A DNA stretch of 62,818 nucleotides from an uncultured Collinsella sp. (lineage in GTDB: Bacteria > Actinomycetota > Coriobacteriia > Coriobacteriales > Coriobacteriaceae). The position numbers and the translations under genes are program-made. Below are positions 27,249 through 35,947 of the stretch, one piece after another. Numbering within the stretch: the first letter of the stretch is position 1; the number at the start of each line of letters is the position of its first letter. The stretch lies in NCBI GenBank assembly GCA_905194675.1, contig CAJJTG010000008.1, positions 1 to 62,818 on the forward strand. The letters run 5' to 3'. The notes under the pieces were generated by a model, which saw only the letters and a list, made by a program, of their open reading frames with translations, was not told the DNA's origin and made no database searches.

Positions 27249-28118
27249 ATGGCACAGTCAAATATGACGAGCACGGTGGGGCTGGCGCTCGAGGGAGGCG
27301 GCTACCGCGGTATGTATACGGCGGGCGTGCTCGACGTTTGGATGGAGCACGGTTTGACCTGCGACCATATGGTGGGCGTCTCGGCGGGCGCGGCATTTGG
27401 CTACAACTTTAAATCGCGCCAGATCGGCCGCGCCATTCGCTATAACAAGGTCTATTGCACCGACAAACGCTATGCGAGCGTGACCAGCTGGCTGCGAACC
27501 GGCGATATGTTCAATGCCGATTTTGCCTATCACGAGGTGCCCATCGAGCGCGATCCCATCGACCTGGAGGCGTATCGCGCCTGCCCCATGCGGTTTACGT
27601 GCGTGTGTACCGATATCGAGACGGGCAAGGCCGTCTACCACGACCTGCCCTATGGCGACGAGCGGGATATCGAGTGGATCCGGGCATCGTCGGCGATTCC
27701 CGTGGCGACGCGTCCCGTTGCTATTGACGGGCATAAGTATCTGGATGGTGGCGTGGCCGATTCTATTCCCAGTGCATGGCTGTTTGCGCAGGGGTATGAC
27801 CGCAATATCGTGGTGCTCACGCAGCCGGCGGGCTTTGTGAAGCAGCCCAACAGCGTGATGCCCATGCTGCGTCGCGTGTTCCGTCACTATCCGGAGTTTG
27901 TCGCAGCGCTTGAGCGTCGACATGAGGTCTACAATGCCACGCTCGATGACCTGGCACGTCGCGAGGCTGCCGGCGAGATCTTTGTGGTGCGGCCGAGCGA
28001 ATCGGTGAAGGTGCCGTCGCTGTGTCGCGAGCCCGATGAACTTGAACGCATCTACCAGATTGGTCGCCGCGATGCGGAGGCGACCTTGCCGGCGTTGGAA
28101 TCGTATCTGGCGGGGTAG
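27249..28118 (+). CDS. Patatin-like phospholipase family protein
   Basis: This 289-residue protein is a patatin-fold acyl hydrolase. The oxyanion hole is GGGYRG (residues about 16-21), the nucleophile Ser lies in GVSAG near residue 44, and the catalytic Asp is in LDGGVAD. The layout and length match the YjjU/RssA-like bacterial group. Substrate lipids are unknown. No signal peptide is visible, so it probably acts inside the cell or at the membrane face. Start 27249 follows GGAG; an upstream ATG at 27102 gives an atypical extension. A triple hairpin repeat follows. Confidence 0.88.
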   Translation: MAQSNMTSTVGLALEGGGYRGMYTAGVLDVWMEHGLTCDHMVGVSAGAAFGYNFKSRQIGRAIRYNKVYCTDKRYASVTSWLRTGDMFNADFAYHEVPIERDPIDLEAYRACPMRFTCVCTDIETGKAVYHDLPYGDERDIEWIRASSAIPVATRPVAIDGHKYLDGGVADSIPSAWLFAQGYDRNIVVLTQPAGFVKQPNSVMPMLRRVFRHYPEFVAALERRHEVYNATLDDLARREAAGEIFVVRPSESVKVPSLCREPDELERIYQIGRRDAEATLPALESYLAG

Positions 28119-28140
28119 GGCAAGCTGCCGTGGACTCGGC

Positions 28141-28310
28141 GGAAAGCGCGTCCCAGAATGAGCGCTCAGAACGGGTTACAGTTTCCCAAGCGGTGGGGTT
28201 TCGGAAAGTACGTCCCGGAATATGCGTTCAGACTGGGATGCGGTTTCCCGTTGAGCCTCTATATGGAAAGCGCATCCCGGAATGGAGGTCCAAACTGGGA
28301 TGCGCTTTCC
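28141..28310. repeat. Three tandem hairpin repeats, 62-bp period
   Basis: Three 46-47-base units begin at 28141, 28203 and 28265. Each opens GGAAAG and ends TTTCC, with 15-base spacers. Unit 3 has perfect 14-base arms (GGAAAGCGCATCCC and GGGATGCGCTTTCC) around an 18-base loop; units 1 and 2 are degraded. They fill the gap between the patatin gene and the 3' end of thiE. Confidence 0.9.
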
Positions 28311-28354
28311 GCTATTGAAGATATGAGGCTGCGAATCAGCTGTTCGGCCTATGC

Positions 28355-29050
28355 CTATGCCTGCTGCCAGGTGTCGACGAGCTCCTTGGCCGCGGCGTAG
28401 GGATCATCGGCGCTGCAGACGGCGCTCACCACAAAGAAGCCGTCGACGCCGGTGGCCTTAAGCTGCGGCAGGTCGGCCGTCTTGACGCCGCCGCCCACCA
28501 CGATGGGCACGGGGCTTGCCGCGTGGAGTGCGGCCAGGTCCTCAAAGCTTTTGGTGATGATAGAGCCATCGGCCGCGCGTCCGCAGTCGCGCTTGGTCTC
28601 GGTCTCGTGGAGCGGGCCGATGCCCAGGTAGTCGACCAGGCTCATGTCGGCGGTCTTGACGTACTCGAGCATCTCCTCGCAACGGGCCGAAAGGCCCACA
28701 ATGGCATCGGGGCCCAGCAGCTTGCGGCAGACCTCGACGGGAATGTCGCTCTGGCCTACGTGCACGCCATCGACGGCAATGCCCTGCTCGCGCGCGGCAA
28801 GCACACAGTCCAGACGGTCATCGATTAACAGGGCGACCTGACCGGTCTTGCCGGCCTGTGCGATTGCCTGCGCGGCGTCGTCGGTCAGCGCAATGATCTC
28901 GCGGGCGCTTGCCACCTTGGAGCGCACCTGGATGCAGGTAAAGCCGGCGTCGAGTGCCTGGGCCACCACATCGCCCACGGGGCGTCCGAGGGTATTTTCG
29001 GGGCCGAGTACCAGATAGGCCGAGATATCAAGGTTGTCGCGGATGCTCAT
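28355..29050 (-). CDS. thiE: Thiamine-phosphate synthase
   Basis: ThiE joins HMP pyrophosphate and thiazole phosphate into thiamine phosphate. The 231-residue TIM barrel has CIQVRSK, LLIDDRLD, GVHVGQSD, YLGIGPLHETETK and VGGGV, all family motifs. It is the last gene of the thiM-thiamine-binding protein-thiE operon, overlapping the preceding gene by four bases (ATGA). Control is through the TPP riboswitch at 30299-30386. Confidence 0.95.
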   Translation of the reverse strand: MSIRDNLDISAYLVLGPENTLGRPVGDVVAQALDAGFTCIQVRSKVASAREIIALTDDAAQAIAQAGKTGQVALLIDDRLDCVLAAREQGIAVDGVHVGQSDIPVEVCRKLLGPDAIVGLSARCEEMLEYVKTADMSLVDYLGIGPLHETETKRDCGRAADGSIITKSFEDLAALHAASPVPIVVGGGVKTADLPQLKATGVDGFFVVSAVCSADDPYAAAKELVDTWQQA

Positions 29051-29388
29051 TGTGCTTCCTCCTGCTTTTTGATCTGTGCTTCCATGCGCTTGAGTTTGCC
29101 GGTCATGGTGTCGGTAAATCCGGGTCGAATATCGGCTTTGAGCACGACTTCGGTGCGGATGCCCTTGCTCGCCAACACAAAGGTCGCGTCGCGCACGACC
29201 TGCATGACCTCGTCCCAGTCGCCCTCGATCTCGGTGAACATCGAGGTGGTGCGGTTGGGAAGGCCGCTCTCGCGAATGACACGCACGACCTCGGCGACCT
29301 CGGCGGACAGCTCATCGCCGGTACCGCATGGGGCGATGGCCACGGCGACGAGTGTGTTCATGCCGGCATCGGTTGCGGGCTCGGACAT
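29047..29388 (-). CDS. MTH1187-family thiamine-binding protein
   Basis: The 113-residue protein matches the small ferredoxin-like MTH1187/YkoF group (VAVAIAPCGTGDELSAEVAE, TTSMFTEIEGDWDEVM), members of which bind thiamine or HMP. It lies between thiM and thiE; start codon three bases after the thiM stop and stop overlapping the thiE start, so translation is coupled. A charged C-terminal helix (KRMEAQIKKQEEAQ) is present. Confidence 0.88.
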   Translation of the reverse strand: MSEPATDAGMNTLVAVAIAPCGTGDELSAEVAEVVRVIRESGLPNRTTSMFTEIEGDWDEVMQVVRDATFVLASKGIRTEVVLKADIRPGFTDTMTGKLKRMEAQIKKQEEAQ

Positions 29389-29391
29389 GGC

Positions 29392-30231
29392 TTATGCCTC
29401 CTCGAGCTCGAGTCGGTTATCGGCAATGTCCTGGGCGGTCGCGCGGTAGAGCTCGTCGATAAAGGCGACCTTAAAGCTTGCCGGGGCATCGGCGACAGCG
29501 GCGGCACGCGTGCCGGCAACGTTGTAGACGGCGGTGCCGCAGATGGCCGCCGTAAACGGGTCGGCGGCGCAGGCATACACGGCCAGCACGCCGCCCTGCG
29601 AGCAACCGCAGCCGGTGATTTTGGACATGAGCGGGCTGCCGCCGTGGGACTTGGCCACGGTCGTGCCGTCGGTAATCAGGTCGACTTCGCCCGAGACCAC
29701 AACGGCGCCGCCGGTGTAGCGGGCGAGCGCCACGGCGGCGCCGCGGGCGGCGTCTACCGTGTCGGTGGTATCGACACCACGTACGCGGCTCAGATCGGCC
29801 GACTCGCCCTCAAGACCCCACAGGCCGGAGAGTGCGATGATCTCGGAGGCGTTGCCGCGTACGATGGCGGGCTTGTACTGCTTGAGCTCGTTTACCAGCT
29901 GGGTGCGCAGGCTACCGATGCCCAGACCCACCGGATCGAGCACCCAGGGCTTGCCGGCGTCGTGTGCCGCCTTGGCCGCGCGGGGAATCGTCTGCTCGTA
30001 GATGGGGAAGAGCGTGCCCATGTTGAGATAGATGGCGCCGCCGCCGGCAACGAGCGCCTCGCCCTCGTCGGGCAGATAGACCATGGCGGCCGAACCGCCC
30101 ACGGCGAGCTGCGCGTTGGCGACAAAGTCGATCGTCACCGTGTTGGTGATGGAGCCGGCCATCGGATTGGTGGCTCGAATCTCCTCTACGGCCTTGACCA
30201 TATGTTGCTTAAGCTGTTCCGAATCAATCAC
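29392..30231 (-). CDS. thiM: Hydroxyethylthiazole kinase
   Basis: ThiM phosphorylates hydroxyethylthiazole for thiamine salvage. The 279-residue ribokinase-like protein has NTVTIDFVAN, LDPVGLG, RGNASEI and the anion-hole motif ITGCGCSQG (the catalytic GxGC). Start is the GTG at 30231 with GGAGG eight bases upstream; an out-of-frame ATG lies between them. No thiC or thiD is visible, which points to salvage rather than de novo synthesis at this locus. Confidence 0.93.
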   Translation of the reverse strand: MIDSEQLKQHMVKAVEEIRATNPMAGSITNTVTIDFVANAQLAVGGSAAMVYLPDEGEALVAGGGAIYLNMGTLFPIYEQTIPRAAKAAHDAGKPWVLDPVGLGIGSLRTQLVNELKQYKPAIVRGNASEIIALSGLWGLEGESADLSRVRGVDTTDTVDAARGAAVALARYTGGAVVVSGEVDLITDGTTVAKSHGGSPLMSKITGCGCSQGGVLAVYACAADPFTAAICGTAVYNVAGTRAAAVADAPASFKVAFIDELYRATAQDIADNRLELEEA

Positions 30232-30253
30232 TGCATATGCCTCCTTGGCATAG

Positions 30254-30283
30254 AAAAGGGGCGCTGTGCATAGACAGCGCCCC
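30254..30283 (-). terminator. Riboswitch-controlled terminator upstream of thiM
   Basis: GGGGCGCTGT (30258-30267) and ACAGCGCCCC (30274-30283) form a ten-pair stem that on the minus strand is followed by TTTT. It lies directly after the TPP aptamer and before thiM. Confidence 0.85.
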
Positions 30284-30298
30284 TGTAAAGGCGGCATG

Positions 30299-30386
30299 CT
30301 CCCTACGCCAGCATTAACTGACAGGTTCAAAGGATTGGGCCCTATGCCCTCTCAGCCTTGTGGTTTGCACCGCCGGCACTCCCGCA
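30299..30386 (-). promoter_or_regulatory. TPP riboswitch (THI element)
   Basis: On the minus strand the region reads GGGAGTGCCGG, then GGCTGAGAGGGC, CCTTTGAACCTGTCAGTTAA and TGCTGGCGTAGGGA, which are the P2, thi-box pyrimidine-binding (CUGAGA) and pyrophosphate-binding parts of the aptamer. Thiamine pyrophosphate should favour the following terminator and switch off thiM-thiE. Confidence 0.97.
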
Positions 30387-30454
30387 TCGAATCTGTTGTT
30401 CCCTATACTAGCGCATCGGTACAATGGTTACGATGAAAACGACTGGGGGACCCT

Positions 30455-31363
30455 ATGATCAAACTTGTGCTGACCGATATGGACGATACGCTGATTCCAG
30501 CCGGGCATGACGGCGCCAGCGACTACGCCATCGAGGGCATTCATGCCATGCAGGCGGCGGGTCTGCACTTTGGCCCGGTTTCGGGTCGCCAGCCCTCCGC
30601 GATGGGCTGGATGTTCCGCAATCGCGCCGAGTGCTTCTCGACCGGCGCGTTCTGCAACGGCCAGGTCATGTTTGTGGACGGCGAGGTGGTAGCCTCGCAT
30701 GCGACCGACAACGCCGCCCTTATGCGCTTGGCTGACTACTTGGAGCAAGAGACCGACGATACGTATCTGAAGGTCTACGGCCTGGGTGATGACTTTTGGG
30801 GCAACGATGCCTATTGTGTGACGAGCGACCCCGAGCGCGTGCGCCGCGCCATGGAGTCGGGCAGCAACGCATGGCTCAAGGGCGAAGAGGCCCCGTGCCG
30901 TCCTGTCGTCGATGACGCGTCGGTGTTCAAGGCGAATATCTGGAGTGCTCGTTCGCGTGAGGAGCTCGCGGAGCTACGCGAGCGCGTTGCCGCTGAGGTG
31001 CCGGAACTCTCGCTTGTGTTTCCCAACAATCGTGTGCGCCTGTTCGACATTCTTCCAGCAGGTTGGGACAAGGGTTGCGCTGCGCTGGAGCTGGCGCGCG
31101 CTTTGGACCTGACGTCCGACGAGGTGGCCGTATTTGGCGATTCCGATAACGACCTGCCCATGATCGGTGCCGTCCCCAACTCCGTTGCAGTCGCCAATGC
31201 CAACGAGGCCGTCACGGCTGCCGCGCGCTGGCATATCGGCGCTGCGGCAGACGATGCGGTTGCCGGGGCTCTGCATCAGATTGCCGCCTGCGCCGCGACG
31301 GGGGAGATGCCGTCGTTTATGCGTCAGATGAGCACGACGGGTTTCGACGTCACGAACGTCTAG
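30455..31363 (+). CDS. HAD family (Cof-type) phosphatase
   Basis: The 302-residue protein begins IKLVLTDMDDTLIPAGH, with the nucleophile and general acid Asp in DMDDTL, has a C2B cap domain and ends with FGDSDNDLPMI, the motif IV Mg-binding acidic cluster. Such enzymes dephosphorylate sugar phosphates or cofactors such as PLP or FMN. Here the substrate is unclear. A LysR gene follows after ten bases and is probably co-transcribed. Confidence 0.9.
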   Translation: MIKLVLTDMDDTLIPAGHDGASDYAIEGIHAMQAAGLHFGPVSGRQPSAMGWMFRNRAECFSTGAFCNGQVMFVDGEVVASHATDNAALMRLADYLEQETDDTYLKVYGLGDDFWGNDAYCVTSDPERVRRAMESGSNAWLKGEEAPCRPVVDDASVFKANIWSARSREELAELRERVAAEVPELSLVFPNNRVRLFDILPAGWDKGCAALELARALDLTSDEVAVFGDSDNDLPMIGAVPNSVAVANANEAVTAAARWHIGAAADDAVAGALHQIAACAATGEMPSFMRQMSTTGFDVTNV

Positions 31364-31373
31364 GGAGAAAGCC

Positions 31374-32270
31374 ATGAAGCTTCAGCAGCTCAGATATGTC
31401 GTCAAAGTTGCCGAATGCGGCAGCATCACCGAGGCCTCGCGCCGGCTCTTTGTGTCGCAGCCTTCGATTACCGCGTCGATCCGCGATCTCGAAAACGAGA
31501 TGGGTGTGCACATCTTTGAGCGCACTAACAAGGGTGTCATTGTGTCCGAGGAGGGCGAGACCTTCTTGGGCTACGCGCGCCAGGTGCTCGACCAGGCGGA
31601 TCTGCTCGAAGGCAAGTACAAGGGCGAGTCCGAGCAGGTGCCGCACTTTAGTGTGAGCTGCCAGCATTATTCCTTTGCCGTCAACGCGTTTGTCGATGTG
31701 ATCCGTGAGTTCGATGCCGCGCGCTACGACTTTACCCTGCGCGAGGAGCAGACTCACGAGATTATCGAGGACGTCGCGCATATGAAAAGCGAGCTGGGCA
31801 TCTTGTACCTGTCCGAGCACAACCGCGAGGTCATCGAGCGCATGCTGGTGGCCAACGAGCTCGTGTTCGAAGGGCTCTTCTGCGCCACGCCGCATGTCTT
31901 CGTCTGCGCCGACCATCCGCTGGCGGCCCGCTCCAGCGTGACGCTCGAGGACTTGGAAGACCACCCGTTCCTGTCCTACGAGCAGGGGAGTTACAACTCG
32001 TTTTACTATTCCGAGGAGCTGACCTCGACGTTTGAGCGTCGCAAGAATATCCGCGTGCGCGACCGCGCGACGCTGTTCAACCTGGCCATGGGCCTCAACG
32101 GCTACACGGTGTGCTCGGGCGTGATTAGCCACGAACTCAACGGCCCCGGCATTATCTCGATTCCGCTCGATGTGGATGAGTACATGGAGATCGGCATCAT
32201 CACGCGCAAGAACACGACGCTTACGCGCTACGGTCGGGCCTATATCGACGCGATTCGTCAGCATATCTAG
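31374..32270 (+). CDS. LysR family regulator, likely of methionine metabolism
   Basis: This 298-residue protein has an N-terminal HTH (GSITEASRRLFVSQPSITASI) and a substrate-binding domain. The sequence is close in style to CysL/MetR-like members (LRYVVKVAECGSITEASRRL). It lies immediately upstream of a MetE-like gene in the same direction, with a perfect TGATATAG-N7-CTATATCA site between them, so control of that gene is a reasonable inference. RBS GGGAG precedes ATG. Confidence 0.9.
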   Translation: MKLQQLRYVVKVAECGSITEASRRLFVSQPSITASIRDLENEMGVHIFERTNKGVIVSEEGETFLGYARQVLDQADLLEGKYKGESEQVPHFSVSCQHYSFAVNAFVDVIREFDAARYDFTLREEQTHEIIEDVAHMKSELGILYLSEHNREVIERMLVANELVFEGLFCATPHVFVCADHPLAARSSVTLEDLEDHPFLSYEQGSYNSFYYSEELTSTFERRKNIRVRDRATLFNLAMGLNGYTVCSGVISHELNGPGIISIPLDVDEYMEIGIITRKNTTLTRYGRAYIDAIRQHI

Positions 32271-32316
32271 GCTGCTGTGCTCCCCACGGTTCAGGCCCCT
32301 TTATGGCAGTCCAGAC

Positions 32317-32339
32317 TGATATAGGAAGCATCTATATCA
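32317..32339. promoter_or_regulatory. LysR-type operator upstream of the MetE-like gene
   Basis: TGATATAG (32317-32324) and CTATATCA (32332-32339) are perfect inverted arms around GAAGCAT. The core contains T-N11-A and resembles the streptococcal MET-box (TATAGTTT/AAACTATA). Confidence 0.6.
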
Positions 32340-32426
32340 AACTGTTATAAACGTATATTTTACGATGGCCATATGAACGCTCATACTCTGTCCCAGTAAA
32401 GCAACCAATGCAAAAGGGAGATATCT

Positions 32427-33560
32427 ATGAGCACTTCGATTCAACCGAACGCGCCGTTTCGTACCGATATCGTTGGCAGTTTTCTTCGCCCACAGGCCAT
32501 AAAGGACGCCCGTGCCGCCTACGCTGCAGGCACGCTCGATGCCGAGGGGCTTAAAGCCGTCGAGGATGAGGCCATTCGCGATTTGGTGGCCAAGCAAAAG
32601 GCCGCCGGCCTGCAGGTGATTACCGATGGCGAGTTTCGCCGCAGTTACTGGCACCTCGATTTTATGTGGGGGCTGAACGGCGTCGAGCGTCGCACCTCGC
32701 GTACAGGCTATATGTTCCACGATGAGGAGACTACCGCCGACACCGCCGTGGTAACCGGTCTCATTAGCGGCGAGAATCATCCGTTCGTCGAGCACTTCAA
32801 ATTTGTCAAGGCGCTCGAGGGGGAGGGCCAGGTCGCGCGACAAACCATTCCGGCGCCGATCCAGACGTTCTCCGAAGTCACGCTCGACCGCTGCGATGGC
32901 CAGCAGGAGAGCCTGCGCGCCGTCTACAAGACCGACGAAGAGCTCGCCGATGCCATCGCCGCAGCATACCGCACCGTGATTGCCGACCTGTATGCCGCAG
33001 GCTGCCGCAACATTCAATTTGATGACTGCACCTGGGGCATCTATTGCGATACCGACTTTGTGTCCAAGACCGGCATGAGCCCGGTTGACCTGCAAAAGGT
33101 GAGCGAGCTGGGCGTGGCGCTCAACAACGCCGCCATCGAGGGCAAGCCCGACGACCTCGTCATTAACACGCACGTGTGCCGTGGTAACTACCACTCTACC
33201 TATGCTTTCGAGGGCGGCTATGACCCCATCGCGCCGTACCTGTTTGCGCATGAGGACGTTGACGCATTCTACCTGGAGTTCGATACGCCGCGCGCCGGCG
33301 GTTTTGAGCCGCTGAAGTATGTTGCCCCTGGCAAGAAGGTCGTGTTGGGCCTGGTGACCACCAAGGCCGCTGAGCTTGAGGACGAGGATGCCATCGTCGA
33401 GCGTATTCACGAGGCTGCAAAGTATGTTCCGCTCGAGAACCTGTATCTGTCTCCGCAGTGTGGCTTTGCCAGTTGCGAGATTGGCAACAAACTGACCGAG
33501 GACGAGCAGTGGGCAAAGATTGCGCTGGTCAAGCGCATTGCGGAGCGTGTCTGGAAATAA
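32427..33560 (+). CDS. Methionine synthase family protein (MetE C-terminal-like, YxjG/YxjH type)
   Basis: The 377-residue protein matches the C-terminal catalytic half of cobalamin-independent methionine synthase, standing alone as in YxjG/YxjH. Zinc-ligand regions are present: INTHVCRGN (His and Cys), and the second Cys in LYLSPQCGFAS. FDDCTWGIYCD supplies the acidic substrate-binding part. Methyl donor in such short proteins is uncertain. A LysR gene and operator lie upstream, and AAGGGAG is the ribosome site. Confidence 0.9.
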   Translation: MSTSIQPNAPFRTDIVGSFLRPQAIKDARAAYAAGTLDAEGLKAVEDEAIRDLVAKQKAAGLQVITDGEFRRSYWHLDFMWGLNGVERRTSRTGYMFHDEETTADTAVVTGLISGENHPFVEHFKFVKALEGEGQVARQTIPAPIQTFSEVTLDRCDGQQESLRAVYKTDEELADAIAAAYRTVIADLYAAGCRNIQFDDCTWGIYCDTDFVSKTGMSPVDLQKVSELGVALNNAAIEGKPDDLVINTHVCRGNYHSTYAFEGGYDPIAPYLFAHEDVDAFYLEFDTPRAGGFEPLKYVAPGKKVVLGLVTTKAAELEDEDAIVERIHEAAKYVPLENLYLSPQCGFASCEIGNKLTEDEQWAKIALVKRIAERVWK

Positions 33561-33682
33561 CGATGCCGTTCGCAGGTGGCGGCGCGTGTGAGGCACTGCG
33601 TATCGCGTACAATGGTTCGGATCGTATCGTTCGGGCAGGTTATCCGATATGCCCGATCGTCCTTCCATTCGAAAGGACATCC

Positions 33683-35017
33683 ATGTCCCAGTCCTCGACG
33701 CCCACTGTCGCCGATGCCATCTACGATGCGTCATCGCTCGGCCGCCCGCGCATGTTCCTACTCGGTCTGCAGCACTTGTTTGCCATGTTTGGCGCCACAG
33801 TGCTGGTGCCCATGCTCACCGGTCTCTCGGTGTCGGCAACGCTTTTGTTTGCCGGCTTGGGCACGCTGCTGTTCCACTTCCTATCGCGCGGTAAGGTGCC
33901 GGCATTTTTGGGCTCATCGTTTGCCTTTATTGCCGGTTATGCCGCAATCGCGCCCAACGGCGAGGCCGAGCTTTTGCCCTATGCTTGCCTGGGCGTAGCT
34001 TGTGCCGGCCTGCTCTATCCGGTGCTCGCGGCGCTCTTCCGTGCGTTTGGCGCCAAGCGCGTCATGCGCTTCTTCCCGCCGGTGGTGACGGGCCCCATCG
34101 TCATTTCGATCGGTCTGATCCTGGCAAGCTCCGCTATTGCCAACTGCCAGACCAACTGGCTCGTTGCCGTGGTTGCCGTCGCCGTAATCGTCATCTGCAA
34201 TATTTGGGGTCGCGGCATGGTCAAGATTGTGCCGATTTTGCTGGGCGTTGTGGTGAGCTATGCCGTTGCGACCGCGCTGGGCGAGGTCGATTTTTCGGGC
34301 GTTGCCGCCGCTCCCTGGGTTGGCTTGCCCGTCGTGTGGGACAACACAGTGTTTGCACTCTTTGGGCCGCAGTTTGATCACGCCCTCGCCACGACGGCCA
34401 TCATCACTATCATGCCGCTGGCCTTCGCAACCATGATCGAGCATATCGGTGATATCTTCGCTATTGGTTCCACTTGCGAGCGTAACTACATCGCCGATCC
34501 CGGCCTGCATCGCACGCTGCTCGGCGATGGCCTTGCCACGATTCTGGCTTCGCTCTTTGGTGCTCCGGCCAACACTACGTATGGCGAGAACACCGGCGTG
34601 CTTGCTCTGACGCGTGTGTTCGACCCGCGCGTGATTCGCATTGCCGCGTGCTGCGCCATCGTGCTTTCGTTCTGCCCCAAGTTCGCGGCCGTCATTGCGG
34701 CCATGCCGGCGTGTGTAATCGGCGGCGTGTCGCTCGTGCTCTATGGCATGATCAGTGCCGTGGGCGTACGCAACCTTATCGAAAACCAGGTCGATTTCCA
34801 GAACAACCGCAACGTGCTGGCGGCAGCTCTGGTGCTCGTGCTTTCGCTCGGCATTGCCTATAGCACCGCCGGTGCCATCGTGCTGGAGCTGGGCGGCGTG
34901 ACGATTTCGCTTTCCGGCCTTGCCGTGGGCTCGCTGGTGGGTATCGTGCTCAACGCGATTCTGCCGGGTAACGACTTTGAGTTTGATGTCTCCGAGCTCG
35001 AGGAGGCTGCTGAGTAA
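33683..35017 (+). CDS. uraA: Uracil/xanthine permease, NCS2 (UraA-like)
   Basis: The 444-residue protein has about 14 membrane helices and the NCS2 motifs LGLQHLFAMFGATVLVP (TM1), AFIAGYAAIAP and the TM8/TM10 substrate region AFATMIEHIGD with TTYGENTGVLALT. The Glu in MIEHIGD and ENTG are the family uracil-contact and proton-coupling positions. The start at 33683 follows GAAAGGACATCC. A TACAAT -10-like element occurs at 33608-33613. Confidence 0.9.
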   Translation: MSQSSTPTVADAIYDASSLGRPRMFLLGLQHLFAMFGATVLVPMLTGLSVSATLLFAGLGTLLFHFLSRGKVPAFLGSSFAFIAGYAAIAPNGEAELLPYACLGVACAGLLYPVLAALFRAFGAKRVMRFFPPVVTGPIVISIGLILASSAIANCQTNWLVAVVAVAVIVICNIWGRGMVKIVPILLGVVVSYAVATALGEVDFSGVAAAPWVGLPVVWDNTVFALFGPQFDHALATTAIITIMPLAFATMIEHIGDIFAIGSTCERNYIADPGLHRTLLGDGLATILASLFGAPANTTYGENTGVLALTRVFDPRVIRIAACCAIVLSFCPKFAAVIAAMPACVIGGVSLVLYGMISAVGVRNLIENQVDFQNNRNVLAAALVLVLSLGIAYSTAGAIVLELGGVTISLSGLAVGSLVGIVLNAILPGNDFEFDVSELEEAAE

Positions 35018-35040
35018 CAACTGCGTCCAGCTGAATCAAA

Positions 35041-35075
35041 AAATGGCGCCCATGCGTACGCGCGGGCGCCATTTT
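35041..35075. terminator. Bidirectional terminator between uraA and the esterase gene
   Basis: AAATGGCGCCC and GGGCGCCAT, followed by TTTTT on the plus strand and preceded by an A run that reads as T on the minus strand. Confidence 0.85.
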
Positions 35076-35740
35076 TAATGCGTCAATATCCAGTGGATGC
35101 CACGTGCCATGCGCAGATCGGTTTGGGCAAAGTGATTGCCGGGGTTGAGCTCCAGCGTTGTTGGAATGCCGCGCGCGATGAGCAACGCTTCCGTCGCGCG
35201 TGTGTCGTCGAGCACATGCCGCATCATGCGGTTGGGCGTCTTGGTCTCTTTTTTGCCGAGCGACAGATAGACGGCTTGCGGGCTGCCGGCAAAAGGGGCC
35301 GTGCTGGCACGGTCGACAAAGTCGGGAAACCATAGCGACCCCGATGCGCTCGCGGCGCGGTCAAAGGCGTCGGTTTGCCAGAGGGACCAGAGTGCGAAGA
35401 GGCCCGCGAGCGAGTAACCGGCAATGCCGCGCCAGGTGGGCGGCTGAGGAAGCGACGACTCGACCTGGGGGATTATCTGATTCAGCAGCTCATCAAGAAA
35501 ATCGGCAGCTTGGCCGCCGAAAGGCTCGGCATCGCGTACGGTCCCGTCGCATGCCCAGGGGCTCAGCTCGCGATTCCAATCGAGCCCGCCAATGGTGGCG
35601 AGGGTGAATGGCGGACAGTCGAGCTCTCGGCAACACTCATAAACCTCGCTGCCGTCGCCCATGACCACGGGAAGATAGATGACTGGTGCGCTTTCGGCAT
35701 GCTGTGCATGAACGGTTATCTGCTTTTGATGCGCTTCCAT
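35075..35740 (-). CDS. Alpha/beta hydrolase, putative esterase
   Basis: The 221-residue protein has the nucleophile elbow GYSLAG (residues about 108-113), a following LFALWSLW helix, and a late NPGNHF segment that could supply the catalytic His. It resembles the PF00756 esterase family (Fes/esterase D type). No signal peptide is visible. Substrate is unknown. It is convergent with uraA across a shared terminator. Confidence 0.75.
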   Translation of the reverse strand: MEAHQKQITVHAQHAESAPVIYLPVVMGDGSEVYECCRELDCPPFTLATIGGLDWNRELSPWACDGTVRDAEPFGGQAADFLDELLNQIIPQVESSLPQPPTWRGIAGYSLAGLFALWSLWQTDAFDRAASASGSLWFPDFVDRASTAPFAGSPQAVYLSLGKKETKTPNRMMRHVLDDTRATEALLIARGIPTTLELNPGNHFAQTDLRMARGIHWILTH

Positions 35741-35854
35741 GACGGGCTTCTCTCAGTGTTGTGATATCGGCAGCCCCAATTGTCGCACGCCAGCGTATGC
35801 CGGTTGGGCTAGACCAAAGACAATCTCGTGCATCCCCTGCGGACGCATATGGAA

Positions 35855-35890
35855 AACGCCACCGCCGGAGGGGAGCTCGGCGGTGGCGTT
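35855..35890 (-). terminator. Terminator of beta-helix surface gene, copy A
   Basis: AACGCCACCGCCG (35855-35867) and CGGCGGTGGCGTT (35878-35890) form a 13-pair stem followed by TTTT on the minus strand. A same-sequence hairpin lies at 37875-37910. Confidence 0.88.
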
Positions 35891-35947
35891 GTTAAACGGT
35901 GCTGGGGCTCGGGGCCTTCGCGGGAGCTGCCATGTGCGCAGAGGCGT

